Shown here piece by piece: positions 1-8,361 of a stretch of DNA of 64,000 nt. The notes beneath the pieces are model-generated. The model saw nothing but the letters and a program-made list of their open reading frames with translations, ran no database searches and was not told the DNA's origin. Origin of the DNA: Dongia_A sp044226685 (GTDB lineage Bacteria; Pseudomonadota; Alphaproteobacteria; Dongiales; Dongiaceae); NCBI GenBank assembly GCA_044226685.1, contig JBGAGP010000010.1, positions 1 to 64,000 of the forward strand, given 5' to 3'. Within the stretch, counting starts at the first letter, position 1. Each line of letters starts with the position of its first letter. The position numbers were made by a program, and so were the translations under genes.

Positions 1-34
1 CGACCTGTCCGCCGACGCGGCGCGCGGCTTGGCG
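1..34 (+). repeat. Direct repeat of a segment inside the glycosyltransferase gene
   Basis: Bases 1-34 match 619-652 with one mismatch (28 identical bases, one change, then five more identical). Both copies can be read as the peptide DLSADAARGLA in their own frames. A second, upstream glycosyltransferase paralogue cut by the window edge, or a partial duplication, would explain it. So would a local assembly artefact. Confidence 0.6.
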
Positions 35-337
35 GCGGCGTTTCCGACCCGGCCGGGGGTGGAACAGGCCCGGGACGAGGCTGGCATGCGGCAGGTTATC
101 TCCTTGAATTGGCAGGGTGGATTGGATAGTACAAAATGCGGTGCCGGCACTGCCGGCAGGGGTACGGACGCGCTGCAATCTCTTCCAGGGTTCGAGATTG
201 GTATCGCGGAGCAACATATTGATAAATAAAAGAAATTCGTTCATTCGGCCGTCTGGCCCGGCGACCGGCCGGGGCGCGGGGATATGTCCGGCCCGCAGCC
301 GGCCACAGACGCGTTTCGGTTTCAAAGGCGCCCGCCG
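1..337. other. Leading non-genic stretch
   Basis: No convincing gene is seen here. One frame is open from base 2 to a stop at 229, but after about base 100 its codon choice turns AT-rich and unlike the neighbours, so it is at most the tail of a broken or truncated gene. The first 34 bases repeat part of the glycosyltransferase downstream. The last 100 bases probably carry the promoter of that gene. An AT-rich run at about 215-240 is the most promoter-like part, but no clear -35/-10 pair was assigned. Confidence 0.5.
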
Positions 338-1558
338 ATGAAACTCGCCTGGATCGCCGCCACCGCCGACCCCAACGTCGCCAGCTTCCGCTATCGCTGC
401 CTGGTCCCGGCCTGGGCGCTGCGCGAACAGGGGCATGAGAGCACGATTTTCGTCGACGACCTGCCCAATGCCGACCACTTCGACGCGCTGATCGCGGTGA
501 AGAATGCCGGCGGTCGCCTGGACGAATTGGCGCGGCAATTCCGCGCCCAGGGCAAGCCGGTCTTCCTCGATCTGTGCGACAACATCTTCGTTCCCGGCTA
601 TGCCCAGCGGCGCGGCCCCGACCTGTCCGCCGACGCGGCGCGCGGCCTGGCGACCCATGCGGCCGGATACATCACCCCCAACACCGCGCTGGAACGGATC
701 GCCCGCGCGCATCTCGGCCACGGCGCGGAAAGCTGGGTGATCCCCGACGCCGCGTTGACGCCGGACGCCTACCAGGCGATGAGCGCGTGGCTGCCGGGCC
801 GGGTGGCGAACACGCCGCGCCGCGGCATGGACCGGTTGTTGTCGGGGTCGCGGCGGCCGTTCGCGGCGGAGACCGCCGACGCCGTCCCGCCGTCCAAGGA
901 TCGGGATTCCGGCCACGACAAGCACGACCAGGACATGTTCGGCGCCGACACCGACTGGCAGGTCGACCACCTGCCGGAGGATACCGCGCGGGTGGTCTGG
1001 TTCGGCCGCCATGGCAGCTTCCATTCCGATTTCGGCATGGGCCTGCTGAAGCCGGTCCTCTCCGAGCTCGAGCATGTCCATCGCGACCGGCCGATCGAAC
1101 TGGTGGTGATCAGCAACAACCGGATGCGCTTCGACGCGCTGACCCACGACGTGCGGATCTTCACCCGCTACGAGGAGTGGTCGAACGAGCGGGTGTTCTT
1201 CGAGTTGTCGCGCGCCGATCTTTTCGTCATGCCGGGCGGGCTCGATCCCTTCTCGCTGTGCAAGTCGGCCAATCGCGCGGTGATGGCGCTGGCCAACGGC
1301 GTGCCGGTGGTGGCGTCCTATCTCGAATCGCTCGAGCCGCTGCGCGGCGCGCTGGTCATCGACGACTGGCGCGGCGGCATCGAAGGCTATCTGCTCGACC
1401 CGCGCCTTGCCGCCTTGCACCTGGCGCTGGCGCGTCCGATCCTGGCCGCCGAATACAGCATCGAGGCGATCGGGCGGAAATGGAACGCCGCCCTGGAGGC
1501 CGCGATTCCCGCGGTCGAGCCCCGTGCTGGCGCCGTGGCGCTTGCGCAATTGGCCTGA
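338..1558 (+). CDS. Glycosyltransferase-like protein (GT-B fold, group 1 type)
   Basis: A 406-residue cytoplasmic protein that probably transfers a sugar during surface polysaccharide or glycan assembly. The start MKLAWIAA is chosen because the N-terminus then opens directly with a Rossmann-type strand and a short 'ASFRYRC' segment seen in glycosyltransferases of this kind. The longer in-frame start at 284 adds a low-complexity leader. The C-terminal half carries the typical GT-B end: 'DLFVMPGG', then 'KSANRAVMALANGVPVVAS' with its conserved GVPVVAS turn. Residues of roughly 165-215 form a charged, low-complexity linker. The donor and acceptor cannot be inferred. An ABC exporter and a rhamnose-type reductase follow on the same strand, which supports a polysaccharide role. 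Confidence 0.7.
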   Translation: MKLAWIAATADPNVASFRYRCLVPAWALREQGHESTIFVDDLPNADHFDALIAVKNAGGRLDELARQFRAQGKPVFLDLCDNIFVPGYAQRRGPDLSADAARGLATHAAGYITPNTALERIARAHLGHGAESWVIPDAALTPDAYQAMSAWLPGRVANTPRRGMDRLLSGSRRPFAAETADAVPPSKDRDSGHDKHDQDMFGADTDWQVDHLPEDTARVVWFGRHGSFHSDFGMGLLKPVLSELEHVHRDRPIELVVISNNRMRFDALTHDVRIFTRYEEWSNERVFFELSRADLFVMPGGLDPFSLCKSANRAVMALANGVPVVASYLESLEPLRGALVIDDWRGGIEGYLLDPRLAALHLALARPILAAEYSIEAIGRKWNAALEAAIPAVEPRAGAVALAQLA

Positions 1559-1645
1559 CAGGCAAGCCGGGGCCATGCCGCGATCCTGCCTGTGCATTGA
1601 AGCCGCCGCCCGTCGCCGGGCCGGCCTGCCGAGCACGGTCGCCTG

Positions 1646-3445
1646 ATGGCCAAGGTCGACCAGTCCCCGTCGTTCTGGCGCGGCATGTGGGAGGCGTTCA
1701 CCGCCGTCCCGCCGTTGCAGCGGACCATCGTCGTCATCGGCCTGACCATCGCCGGGATGTTCGAGCTGTTCGGCCTTGCCACCATCGTGCCGCTGATCCT
1801 GGCCCTGGACCCGTCGGCCGGGCTCGATGTCGGCGGGCGCAAGGGCATGATCCGCGACGTCATCGCCGAGGCCTTCAACTCGGTCGGCCTGCCGATGAAT
1901 TTCGTGACGTTGCTCCTGGTCATCCTGCTCTTCCTGGTGATCAAGGCGGCGGTCGGCATCCAGGTCATGCGCTATGTCACCGGCGTCATGGCGCGGATCA
2001 ACAACGAGGCCCGCCTGACCATCATCCGGACCCTGATGCAGGCGCGCTGGAGCTTCTACACCCGGCAGCGGCTGAGCCGCCTGGTGGCCGCGGCGGGCGA
2101 AAGCTCAAACGCCGTGGGCGAGGCGTTCCAGATCAGCGCCGATCTGCTCACCTCGATGTTCCGCATCCTGGTCTACCTGTTCGTCTGTTACGTCATCGCG
2201 CCGCCGATGGTCTTGGTGGCCGCCGCGGCGGCGGTGATCATGGCCGTGTCTTATGGCCAGCTGGTGCGCCGTTCGAAGCGCGCGGCCAAGGCCCAGAACA
2301 AGGCGATGAGCCGGATGAAGGCGGATCTCACCGACATCTTCATCGGCATCAAGTCGATCCGCGCCATGGGCCGCCAGGCGCAGATGGCGACCTTGTTGTC
2401 CGCCGACAGCGACGAGCTTGACGAGCGGATGAAATCGCGCGTGCTCTCCGCCGAATACGCCGAGGAGCTGCAGGCGCCACTCATCGCCGGCTGCCTGGTG
2501 CTCGGGCTGGCCGGGGGCAACGTCTTCCTGCACCTGGGCGGGCACGAATTGCTGCTGATGTCGATTCTGCTGGTGCGCCTGGTCGCCACCTTCGGCGGCG
2601 TGCAGCGCTCGATCCACCGTCTGGCGGCGACTTATGTCTGGCTCAATTCCGGCACCAAGCTGCTGGAGGAAGCCGAGGCGAGCCAGGAGCAGTTCAGCGG
2701 CAAGGAAATGCCGAACCCACGAGCCGGCGTGCGCTTCGCCGGGGTTTCCTTCAAGCATCGCGACGGGCGGCTCCTGCTGGACGAGGCCGACCTGACCATC
2801 GAGCCCGGGCGGATCACCGCCCTCATCGGCCCGTCGGGCGTCGGCAAGACCACGACGCTGGACCTGATCCTCGGCCTGTTGCCGCCGAAGGAGGGCGCGG
2901 TCATCCTGGGCGGCGTGGATTTCGCCGCGGTCGACCTGCTGAAGTGGCGCCAGATGCTGGGCTACGTGCCGCAGGACGTGACGTTGTTCCACGACACCAT
3001 CCGCAACAACATCGCGCTGGGCGAGGACACCTACACCGACGACGAGGTCTGGCGCGCGTTGCGCGCGGCGGGCGCCGATGATTTCATCGAGGCGCTGCCG
3101 CTTGGCCTCAACCACGTGGTGGGCGAGCGCGGGCTGATGATCTCCGGCGGCCAACGCCAGCGAATCGCGCTGGCCCGGGCGCTGCTGCACCGGCCGGCGA
3201 TCCTGATCCTGGACGAGGCGACGGCCGGGCTCGACCGCGAGACCGAGGCCGGCATCTGCGGCCGCATCCGGCAGATGGTGGACCAGGAGGGCCTCACGGT
3301 GATCTCGGTCAGCCATGGCGAGGCCTGGCGCTCGATCGCCGACCGGGTCTACAAGCTCGGCGACGGCAAGCTGACCATCCTCGAGCCGGGTGCCGGGGCG
3401 GAAGTGGTACCGCTCGGCAAGGCCGGCCCCGCCTTGAGCGCCTAG
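1646..3445 (+). CDS. ABC exporter, fused membrane and ATPase domains
   Basis: A 599-residue half-transporter that would act as an inner-membrane homodimer. Residues of about 25-330 hold the transmembrane domain with several long hydrophobic helices. The nucleotide-binding domain follows with Walker A GPSGVGKTT (395-403), signature ISGGQRQRIALARAL, Walker B ILILDEATAGLD and the H-loop in 'ISVSHGEAW'. The glutamate after the Walker B aspartate is present, so it should hydrolyse ATP. Its placement between a glycosyltransferase and a nucleotide-sugar reductase suggests export of a lipid-linked glycan or similar product, as with PglK or MsbA-like flippases. Peptide or lipid export is also possible. 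Confidence 0.8.
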   Translation: MAKVDQSPSFWRGMWEAFTAVPPLQRTIVVIGLTIAGMFELFGLATIVPLILALDPSAGLDVGGRKGMIRDVIAEAFNSVGLPMNFVTLLLVILLFLVIKAAVGIQVMRYVTGVMARINNEARLTIIRTLMQARWSFYTRQRLSRLVAAAGESSNAVGEAFQISADLLTSMFRILVYLFVCYVIAPPMVLVAAAAAVIMAVSYGQLVRRSKRAAKAQNKAMSRMKADLTDIFIGIKSIRAMGRQAQMATLLSADSDELDERMKSRVLSAEYAEELQAPLIAGCLVLGLAGGNVFLHLGGHELLLMSILLVRLVATFGGVQRSIHRLAATYVWLNSGTKLLEEAEASQEQFSGKEMPNPRAGVRFAGVSFKHRDGRLLLDEADLTIEPGRITALIGPSGVGKTTTLDLILGLLPPKEGAVILGGVDFAAVDLLKWRQMLGYVPQDVTLFHDTIRNNIALGEDTYTDDEVWRALRAAGADDFIEALPLGLNHVVGERGLMISGGQRQRIALARALLHRPAILILDEATAGLDRETEAGICGRIRQMVDQEGLTVISVSHGEAWRSIADRVYKLGDGKLTILEPGAGAEVVPLGKAGPALSA

Positions 3446-3453
3446 ACGGTTTC

Positions 3454-4353
3454 GTGGCCGAGATCCTGATCCTCGGCGAGTCCGGCCAGCTCGCGACCGC
3501 GCTGCGCGCACTGTCCTGGCCGGCGGGCATCGCGGTGAATTGCCTCGGCCGGCGCGGGCTGGGCGGCGGCGGCGTGGGGCCCGCCGCGGCGGCGGCGATC
3601 CATCGCACCCGCCCACACCTCGTGCTGAATGCCGCCGCCTACACCGCGGTCGACCGGGCGGAATCCGAGCCCGCTTTGGCCCATGCGCTCAATGCCGAAT
3701 TGCCGCTGGCGGTGGCGCAGGCCTGCGCAGAGCGCGGCATCCCGCTGGTGCATGTTTCGACCGACTACGTCTTCGATGGCGAGAAGCCGACGGCTTATCT
3801 GGAGACCGACCCGGCCAATCCGCTCAGCGTCTATGGGGCCAGCAAGCTGGCGGGCGATCTCAACATCGAGTCCGTGGCGGCGACGCTGGACTGGCGGCAT
3901 TGGGCGATCCTGCGCTCCTCCTGGGTGTTCAGCGAGATCGGCGACAGCTTCGCGGCCAAGCTGCTGGCCCGGGCGCGGGCCAGCGAGTCCCTGCGCGTGG
4001 TCGACGATCAGACCGGCTGTCCAACCACGGCACGGTCGCTCGCCATGGCGATGCAGGCGGTCGGCCTCAGGCTGCTGGAGGGCGAGGAAACGGCTGCCGG
4101 GCTGTTCAATTTCTGTGGCGCCAAGGCGATGACCTGGCACGGTTTCGCCCGCCTGCTGCTGGACGCGGCGCAATCGGCCGGCGTCGTCGCGCCGCAGCTG
4201 CTGCCGGTCACGAGCGCGGATTATCCGACGGCGGCCCGCCGGCCGCGCCGTTCGGTCCTCGATTGCGGCAAGATCGGGCGGCACTGCGGCCTGACGCCGA
4301 CGGCGATCGACGGGGAGCTGGACCGCATCGTCCGCGCGATCCTGGCGCGCTGA
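3454..4353 (+). CDS. dTDP-4-dehydrorhamnose reductase-like SDR protein
   Basis: A 299-residue extended short-chain dehydrogenase of the RmlD type, which reduces a nucleotide-linked 4-keto sugar, typically the last step to dTDP-L-rhamnose. The start is GTG, eight bases after the exporter stop, so the two are probably translated from one mRNA. Seen in the sequence: an N-terminal nucleotide-binding 'LGESGQLATAL', the 'NAAAYTAVDRAE' segment, the 'HVSTDYVFDG' strand with catalytic Ser/Thr, and YGASKLAGD with the Tyr-x3-Lys pair. Length is normal for RmlD. The companion genes rmlA, rmlB and rmlC are not in the window, so the exact substrate stays open. Confidence 0.8.
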   Translation: MAEILILGESGQLATALRALSWPAGIAVNCLGRRGLGGGGVGPAAAAAIHRTRPHLVLNAAAYTAVDRAESEPALAHALNAELPLAVAQACAERGIPLVHVSTDYVFDGEKPTAYLETDPANPLSVYGASKLAGDLNIESVAATLDWRHWAILRSSWVFSEIGDSFAAKLLARARASESLRVVDDQTGCPTTARSLAMAMQAVGLRLLEGEETAAGLFNFCGAKAMTWHGFARLLLDAAQSAGVVAPQLLPVTSADYPTAARRPRRSVLDCGKIGRHCGLTPTAIDGELDRIVRAILAR

Positions 4354-4361
4354 GCGCCGCC

Positions 4362-4661
4362 TCAGGAACCGCCCGGTTTGTGGTGGAAAATCTCCCAGCG
4401 CACCTTGGCCCAGCGATAGGCATCCATCAATGCGATGGCGTGGATGAAGACGCCGCCGGCATAGCGGCCGACGAACGACGCCTGGGGCGGCGCGTATTTC
4501 GACGTGACGTAGCCGAGCACCACGGTGGTGAAGGCGAAGAGCAGGCCGCGCGTCGGCTGGTTGTTGAGCAATTGCCCGACGCCGGGGAGCAAGGTCGCCA
4601 CCACAAGCACGAGGAGCGGATGGAAGGGCGGCTTGATCGGCTTCGCGGGTTTCTCCGTCAT
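4362..4661 (-). CDS. Small membrane protein, unknown
   Basis: A 99-residue protein with a basic, proline-rich N-terminus and two or three hydrophobic segments (about 13-28, 38-52 and 66-80). The motif LLPGVGQLLNNQPTRGL resembles small membrane proteins with a 'P-G-x-GQ-xx-N' loop, such as the TM2-like group, but no function can be assigned. Its ATG overlaps the stop of the upstream gene by four bases (ATGA), so the two are translationally coupled. It converges on the rhamnose reductase-like gene with only eight bases between the stops. Confidence 0.6.
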   Translation of the reverse strand: MTEKPAKPIKPPFHPLLVLVVATLLPGVGQLLNNQPTRGLLFAFTTVVLGYVTSKYAPPQASFVGRYAGGVFIHAIALMDAYRWAKVRWEIFHHKPGGS

Positions 4662-5347
4662 GCTGGTACTCCGGCGGCGGTCAGGTCGTGGTGGATGGCG
4701 ATGGTGCGGTCCATGAGGGCGCGGAGCAAGTCTCGCGCCACCTGCGGGCCGGCGAAATCGGCCTGGCGCAGCACCAGGTACTCGGCCCGCTTTGCCTGGT
4801 CCAGCAGGTGGACGATGCGCACGCCCTTCGGCGTCACCAGCAGTTCCTTGGTCGCCGGCGTGGAAAAGACCTCGATGTGGCGGTCCAGCACGGCAAGATC
4901 GGGCAGCCTGCCGGCGTTGTCGGTGCGGATCATGGCGTCGGCGGGCCAGCCGGGACGCGGCTCCAGGCGATGCGGCAGCTCGGCCGAGGGCGAATAGAAC
5001 TCCACGTTGTGGGAGCGCACCAGGACGTCGAACGTCGCCAGGCCCGGCAGCGGCGCCAGCAGCGAGACCCTGAGCCACAGCACCGGCAGCTTGCGCACGG
5101 TCAGCGTGTCGACCACCGCATCGACGTGGAAGGCGTGCCCGCGATAGACGCCGGACAGCTCCGGATAGGCGATGCCGGCCTGGGTCACGCGGTAGCTGTC
5201 GAACAGCTCATAGGCCGGGGCGAAGATCGCGCCGCGCAACGACGCCAGCGACCGCCGGTTGCGTCGGTACATCCAGGCGAGCACGGCGGCTGCTATGGCG
5301 GACATAACCGCGATGATCGGCCAGGTGAGTTCGTGCGGTATCAGCAT
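4658..5347 (-). CDS. Membrane-anchored protein, unknown function
   Basis: A 229-residue protein not recognised with confidence. One N-terminal membrane segment (about residues 9-26) is followed by basic residues YRRNRR, so the remaining ~200 residues should lie in the cytoplasm. The soluble part alternates strands and helices and has no obvious catalytic motif. It vaguely resembles DUF3137-like proteins. It is the first gene of a two-gene unit with the small membrane protein below it, and is separated from the permease gene upstream by a strong terminator. Confidence 0.55.
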   Translation of the reverse strand: MLIPHELTWPIIAVMSAIAAAVLAWMYRRNRRSLASLRGAIFAPAYELFDSYRVTQAGIAYPELSGVYRGHAFHVDAVVDTLTVRKLPVLWLRVSLLAPLPGLATFDVLVRSHNVEFYSPSAELPHRLEPRPGWPADAMIRTDNAGRLPDLAVLDRHIEVFSTPATKELLVTPKGVRIVHLLDQAKRAEYLVLRQADFAGPQVARDLLRALMDRTIAIHHDLTAAGVPA

Positions 5348-5393
5348 TCTGGTCGTTGGCGGTCTGCTGCTGCTGCGGCATCCGAAAGCGGAA

Positions 5394-5419
5394 ACGGCCG
5401 GCGGTCGCCCGCCGGCCGT
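5394..5419 (-). terminator. Rho-independent terminator after the APC permease gene
   Basis: A perfect 11-base stem (ACGGCCGGCGG with its complement) closes a four-base loop. On the minus strand it is followed by a moderately T-rich stretch (ttccgcttt). It lies 23 bases after the permease stop and 47 bases before the next gene start, so it should end the transport operon. Confidence 0.75.
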
Positions 5420-5441
5420 CTCGCTTCGCGCGGGCCTGCCG

Positions 5442-6848
5442 TCAATAGCCCTGCGGCCGCGGCCACGCCATGGTGAATTGCTCGCCGCGCCGCACGTATT
5501 TGTAGCGGAACAGGACGAACCACGCCGAGGCGACGATGTAGAACACCATCATCGCCAGCAGCTGGGTGCCGAAGCCGAGATAGACGGCGATGTAGGTCGC
5601 GGTGCAGAGGATCAGCAGCACGATCGCCGGCAGCGGGTGGAACGGATGCACGTAGCCGCGCTTGATCGATCCCAGCGGCCATTTCGCGCGGAAGCGGAAC
5701 ATGTTGATCGGCATGAAGGTGTAGCCGAGCAGACCCGACAGGATCGAGAAGGTGATCACCGGCGCCAGCAGGCCGAGGAAGCCGAACGCCGCGGCGATCG
5801 GGATCAGGAAGATGATCGACCGGTAGGGCGTGCGGTATTTCGGATGCACCGCCGCGAAGAACTCCGGCAGGTAGCGGTCGCGTCCCATGGAGAACCACGC
5901 GCGCGCCGCGTCGTTGATGCAGCCATTGGCCGAAGCCAGCGCCGAAAACACCGTGCCGACCCAGAGCAGGATGATCAGGAACCGGTTCCCCGACATCAGG
6001 GCGGTGTCGTAAAGCGGCGCCAGCGCGGTGCCCAGGTACTCCCAGGGCAGCATGCCCGCGGCCACATACCAGGTGAGCGCGGCGGCGATCAGCAGCGTGA
6101 TCATGCCGGTCATGGTGCCGAGCGGCAGCGAGCGGCCGCAGGAGCGGACTTCTTCCGCCGCCTGGCAGGTGCCTTCGATGCCAAGGTAGTACCAGATGGC
6201 GAACTGGAAAGCCGCCAGCACGCCCATCCAGCCATAGGGCAGGGTGCCCATGCCGAGCGCGGCATGCTGCAGCCCCTCGGTGGTGCCGATGCCGAACTGG
6301 TAGGCGAAGAACAGGATGATGATCGAGACGAAGGCGATGGCGGTGATCAGGAAATTGACCGACAGGGCCATGAACACGCCGCGATAGTTCAGGAAGGCGA
6401 GAACCGCGACGCCGAGCAGCACGAAGCACCGCGCGTCGACCGTGCCTTCGCCGGCGCCGGTGGCGTTCGAGGCGATCACCATCAGGTCGCCGAACACGAA
6501 GATGTCCGCCGCCTCCAGCATCGTGTAGGCCAGCACCAGATAGAGGCCGACATTGAAGGCCATCAGCGGCCCGGTCGTGTGCTTCGCCTGGGTATACTGG
6601 CCGCCGGCCGCGGCGACCGTCGATGTCACCTCGGAATCGAGCATGGCGACACAGGTGTAGAGCAGGCCGATGATCCAGCAGGCGATCAGCGAGCCGAGCG
6701 CGCCGCCCTTTTCGACCGAATAGTTCCAGCCCATGAATTCGCCGACCAGAACGATGCCGACGCCGAGCGCCCAGACGTGCACCGGCCCGAGGACCTTGAC
6801 CAGGTTGATCTTGGTCGGCTGCGCGGCGTTCACTGTGGTGTCAGTCAT
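5442..6848 (-). CDS. APC-superfamily permease, candidate methylamine or amino-acid transporter
   Basis: A 468-residue inner-membrane permease with about 12 transmembrane helices. The N-terminal helix pair 'GVGIVLVGEFMGWNYS' and the block 'AAGGQYTQAK' are typical of amino acid/polyamine/organocation transporters, with closest general resemblance to ethanolamine- or amino-acid-type permeases. It ends a five-gene minus-strand run of membrane proteins beside the N-methylglutamate pathway. Uptake of methylamine, ethanolamine-like amines, or export of a pathway intermediate are all reasonable; methylamine import is inference from context. Only three bases separate it from the 64-residue protein upstream. 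Confidence 0.75.
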   Translation of the reverse strand: MTDTTVNAAQPTKINLVKVLGPVHVWALGVGIVLVGEFMGWNYSVEKGGALGSLIACWIIGLLYTCVAMLDSEVTSTVAAAGGQYTQAKHTTGPLMAFNVGLYLVLAYTMLEAADIFVFGDLMVIASNATGAGEGTVDARCFVLLGVAVLAFLNYRGVFMALSVNFLITAIAFVSIIILFFAYQFGIGTTEGLQHAALGMGTLPYGWMGVLAAFQFAIWYYLGIEGTCQAAEEVRSCGRSLPLGTMTGMITLLIAAALTWYVAAGMLPWEYLGTALAPLYDTALMSGNRFLIILLWVGTVFSALASANGCINDAARAWFSMGRDRYLPEFFAAVHPKYRTPYRSIIFLIPIAAAFGFLGLLAPVITFSILSGLLGYTFMPINMFRFRAKWPLGSIKRGYVHPFHPLPAIVLLILCTATYIAVYLGFGTQLLAMMVFYIVASAWFVLFRYKYVRRGEQFTMAWPRPQGY

Positions 6849-6851
6849 GGC

Positions 6852-7046
6852 TCACCCCTGCCGATTGCTTTGTTGCGCCGCCAGCTCGTCGACGCCCTCT
6901 TCCGAGCTGGTGAGGATGTCTTCGCTGTACTGCTGGCCGATGCGGATGGCGTCCCACACCATCCAGCCAAGCAAGGCGATGGAAACCAGCCAGGCGGCGG
7001 CCTGGATCAGGTCCCAGGGGCCGCGGAATTGCAGAAAGTCCAGCAT
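6852..7046 (-). CDS. 64-residue single-span membrane protein, unknown
   Basis: A short protein with one hydrophobic segment at about residues 12-33 rich in Trp (WLVSIALLGWMVW), followed by a charged, acidic tail (SSEEGVDELAAQQ). It resembles the small accessory subunits seen with some transporters and oxidases, but no family is recognised. It sits three bases before the permease ATG and 22 bases after the 160-residue gene, so it is part of that operon. It may be a small partner subunit of the permease. Confidence 0.6.
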   Translation of the reverse strand: MLDFLQFRGPWDLIQAAAWLVSIALLGWMVWDAIRIGQQYSEDILTSSEEGVDELAAQQSNRQG

Positions 7047-7068
7047 GTCTTCTCTCCCAGGCCCAGGG

Positions 7069-7551
7069 TCAGCGCGTGTCGCCGAATTTTTCGGCGATGA
7101 CTTCGCGATATTCCTTGTCCGATTGCTTGATCAGGAAGGCGAAATAGGCGGCGATCGCCACCAGCGTGGCCAGCAGGCCCAGCCAGTTGAGCGAATAGTC
7201 GTAGCGCAGCGTGATGGCGCCGGCCGCGCCCTGCAGGTCGTAGCCCAGCTTTCCCCACTGCTCCTGCATCACCGGGTTCTGCTCCAGCGATTCCCAGGTC
7301 AGGTTCTCGAAGGTCACGTTGCCTTCGGCATCCGTGCGCTTGATCAGGCCATTGTCGCTGGTGAGCACGGTGGAGCCGTCCTCGCCCTGGCTGACGGTGA
7401 CGTTCCCGGGGAGCCAGTCGCCCTTCGACGCGCCCGCCAGCTCCATTTTCAGCGGAATGAACAATGCCAGGAAGACCAGGACCAAGATGACGACCGCGTC
7501 GACGAACTGTCCGCCAAGCGACTGCTTGGGCGGCATGTATTTCTGCGCCAT
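7069..7551 (-). CDS. 160-residue two-span membrane protein with an external domain, unknown
   Basis: Membrane segments lie at about residues 17-36 and 116-137. The ~80 residues between them are hydrophilic and should face the periplasm. The C-terminus is short, charged and cytoplasmic. The external part contains short repeated Asn/Thr-rich turns (for example 'GNVTVSQGEDGS' and 'EGNVTFENLTWE') but no recognised domain. It is 39 bases below the 92-residue gene and 22 above the 64-residue gene. A binding or scaffold role for a transporter is possible. Confidence 0.6.
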   Translation of the reverse strand: MAQKYMPPKQSLGGQFVDAVVILVLVFLALFIPLKMELAGASKGDWLPGNVTVSQGEDGSTVLTSDNGLIKRTDAEGNVTFENLTWESLEQNPVMQEQWGKLGYDLQGAAGAITLRYDYSLNWLGLLATLVAIAAYFAFLIKQSDKEYREVIAEKFGDTR

Positions 7552-7590
7552 GTCACTCTCCCCTATGACGGCCGGTGCCGGGCGAACCGC

Positions 7591-7869
7591 TCAGCGATGC
7601 GCGTCGAGATGCTTGATGTCGAGTTCGTAGATGAAGTTCTTGTCGTGCGAATAGTGGCTGATCATCGCCGCGATCGATGCGGTGTTGAAAATGCCCACCA
7701 GCAGGGCGGCCACGGCCGCCACGATTTTCGCCGTGCCGTCGACGATGATGCCGCTGACGGCGAAATAGACGAATGCCAGCACGATCCAGAGCACGATCAC
7801 GAACGCCCAGGCCCACAGCCGGTCCTTGGCGAACATCTGATCGACGCGCGTTTGCAGGTCTTGCGCCAT
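7591..7869 (-). CDS. 92-residue two-span membrane protein, unknown
   Basis: The start MAQDLQTRVDQMF is chosen because the longer open frame upstream has no codon signal and the ATG has a purine-rich site (GGGGAGA) just before it. Two hydrophobic helices run at about 19-41 and 46-68, ending in a His/Asp-rich tail (SHYSHDKNF, then KHLDAHR). It is the first gene of the five-gene membrane operon. No family is recognised. Confidence 0.6.
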   Translation of the reverse strand: MAQDLQTRVDQMFAKDRLWAWAFVIVLWIVLAFVYFAVSGIIVDGTAKIVAAVAALLVGIFNTASIAAMISHYSHDKNFIYELDIKHLDAHR

Positions 7870-8040
7870 GATAGTCTCCCCTGATCTCCCGCCTGGACGC
7901 CTTTGCGGCGTCTCTGTTCGAGCGGGCTCCTCACGGCGCGCATATTGCCACGCGGAAAGAATATCCACTAGCAGGAAATTTATTTGAATAGCGCGAAAAC
8001 GTCACATTCCAGTCGGATTCGCGTTGAAGGCGGATCGCGC
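7870..8040 (-). promoter_or_regulatory. Probable promoter region of the small-protein/permease operon
   Basis: An unusually AT-rich block at about 7940-8010 lies between a terminator and the first gene of the five-gene operon. This placement fits a separate minus-strand promoter. No -35/-10 pair or activator site could be assigned by eye, and no sigma-54 motif was seen. Confidence 0.4.
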
Positions 8041-8047
8041 AAAAGAA

Positions 8048-8075
8048 CAGGCGCCACCCGCGAGGATGGCGCCTG
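8048..8075 (-). terminator. Rho-independent terminator after the Amt/78-residue unit
   Basis: A perfect nine-base stem, CAGGCGCCA with its complement, encloses a ten-base loop. On the minus strand it runs into TTCTTTTG. It lies 29 bases past the stop of the 78-residue gene and separates the Amt unit from the small-protein operon. Confidence 0.8.
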
Positions 8076-8103
8076 ACGTTACATCAACGCCGGCAAGGGG
8101 GTG

Positions 8104-8340
8104 CTACATGCGCTCCAGCGTATGCTCGGCCGCCACCGCCTGCTGCAGCTTGCCGCCCTCCCGCAGCTGTCTGGTCTCTTCCTCCAGCTGCTTGTTCTCC
8201 ATCTTGATCTGCCAGACGTGCCAGCCGACCCAGAAGATCACGCAGAGCACGACCATGAGGCCTTCCCACCCGACGAAGGGGTAGATCGGCCCGAGGTCGA
8301 GGATATTGCCGTCCCAGTTCTCGAAATTGCCAGTCGACAT
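8104..8340 (-). CDS. 78-residue membrane-anchored coiled-coil protein, unknown
   Basis: The protein has one Trp- and Val-rich membrane span (about residues 22-44), then a heptad-like charged helix (MENKQLEEETRQL) to the C-terminus, likely a coiled coil. It lies 21 bases after the Amt gene and is followed by a terminator, so it is cotranscribed with Amt. It could be an Amt-associated regulator or oligomerisation partner. It is not GlnK, and no family is recognised. Confidence 0.6.
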   Translation of the reverse strand: MSTGNFENWDGNILDLGPIYPFVGWEGLMVVLCVIFWVGWHVWQIKMENKQLEEETRQLREGGKLQQAVAAEHTLERM

Positions 8341-8361
8341 CTCGGAGTCTCCTCTGTGGCT

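Noticed and set aside
574..2421. A 615-residue plus-strand frame across the glycosyltransferase and exporter
   Set aside because: Overlaps two genes in another frame and is Arg/Pro-rich without domain.
5259..7100. A 613-residue open frame opposite to the APC permease
   Set aside because: Antisense to a well-supported permease, composed of Arg/Asp/Gln-rich low-complexity sequence expected from high-GC shadow frames.
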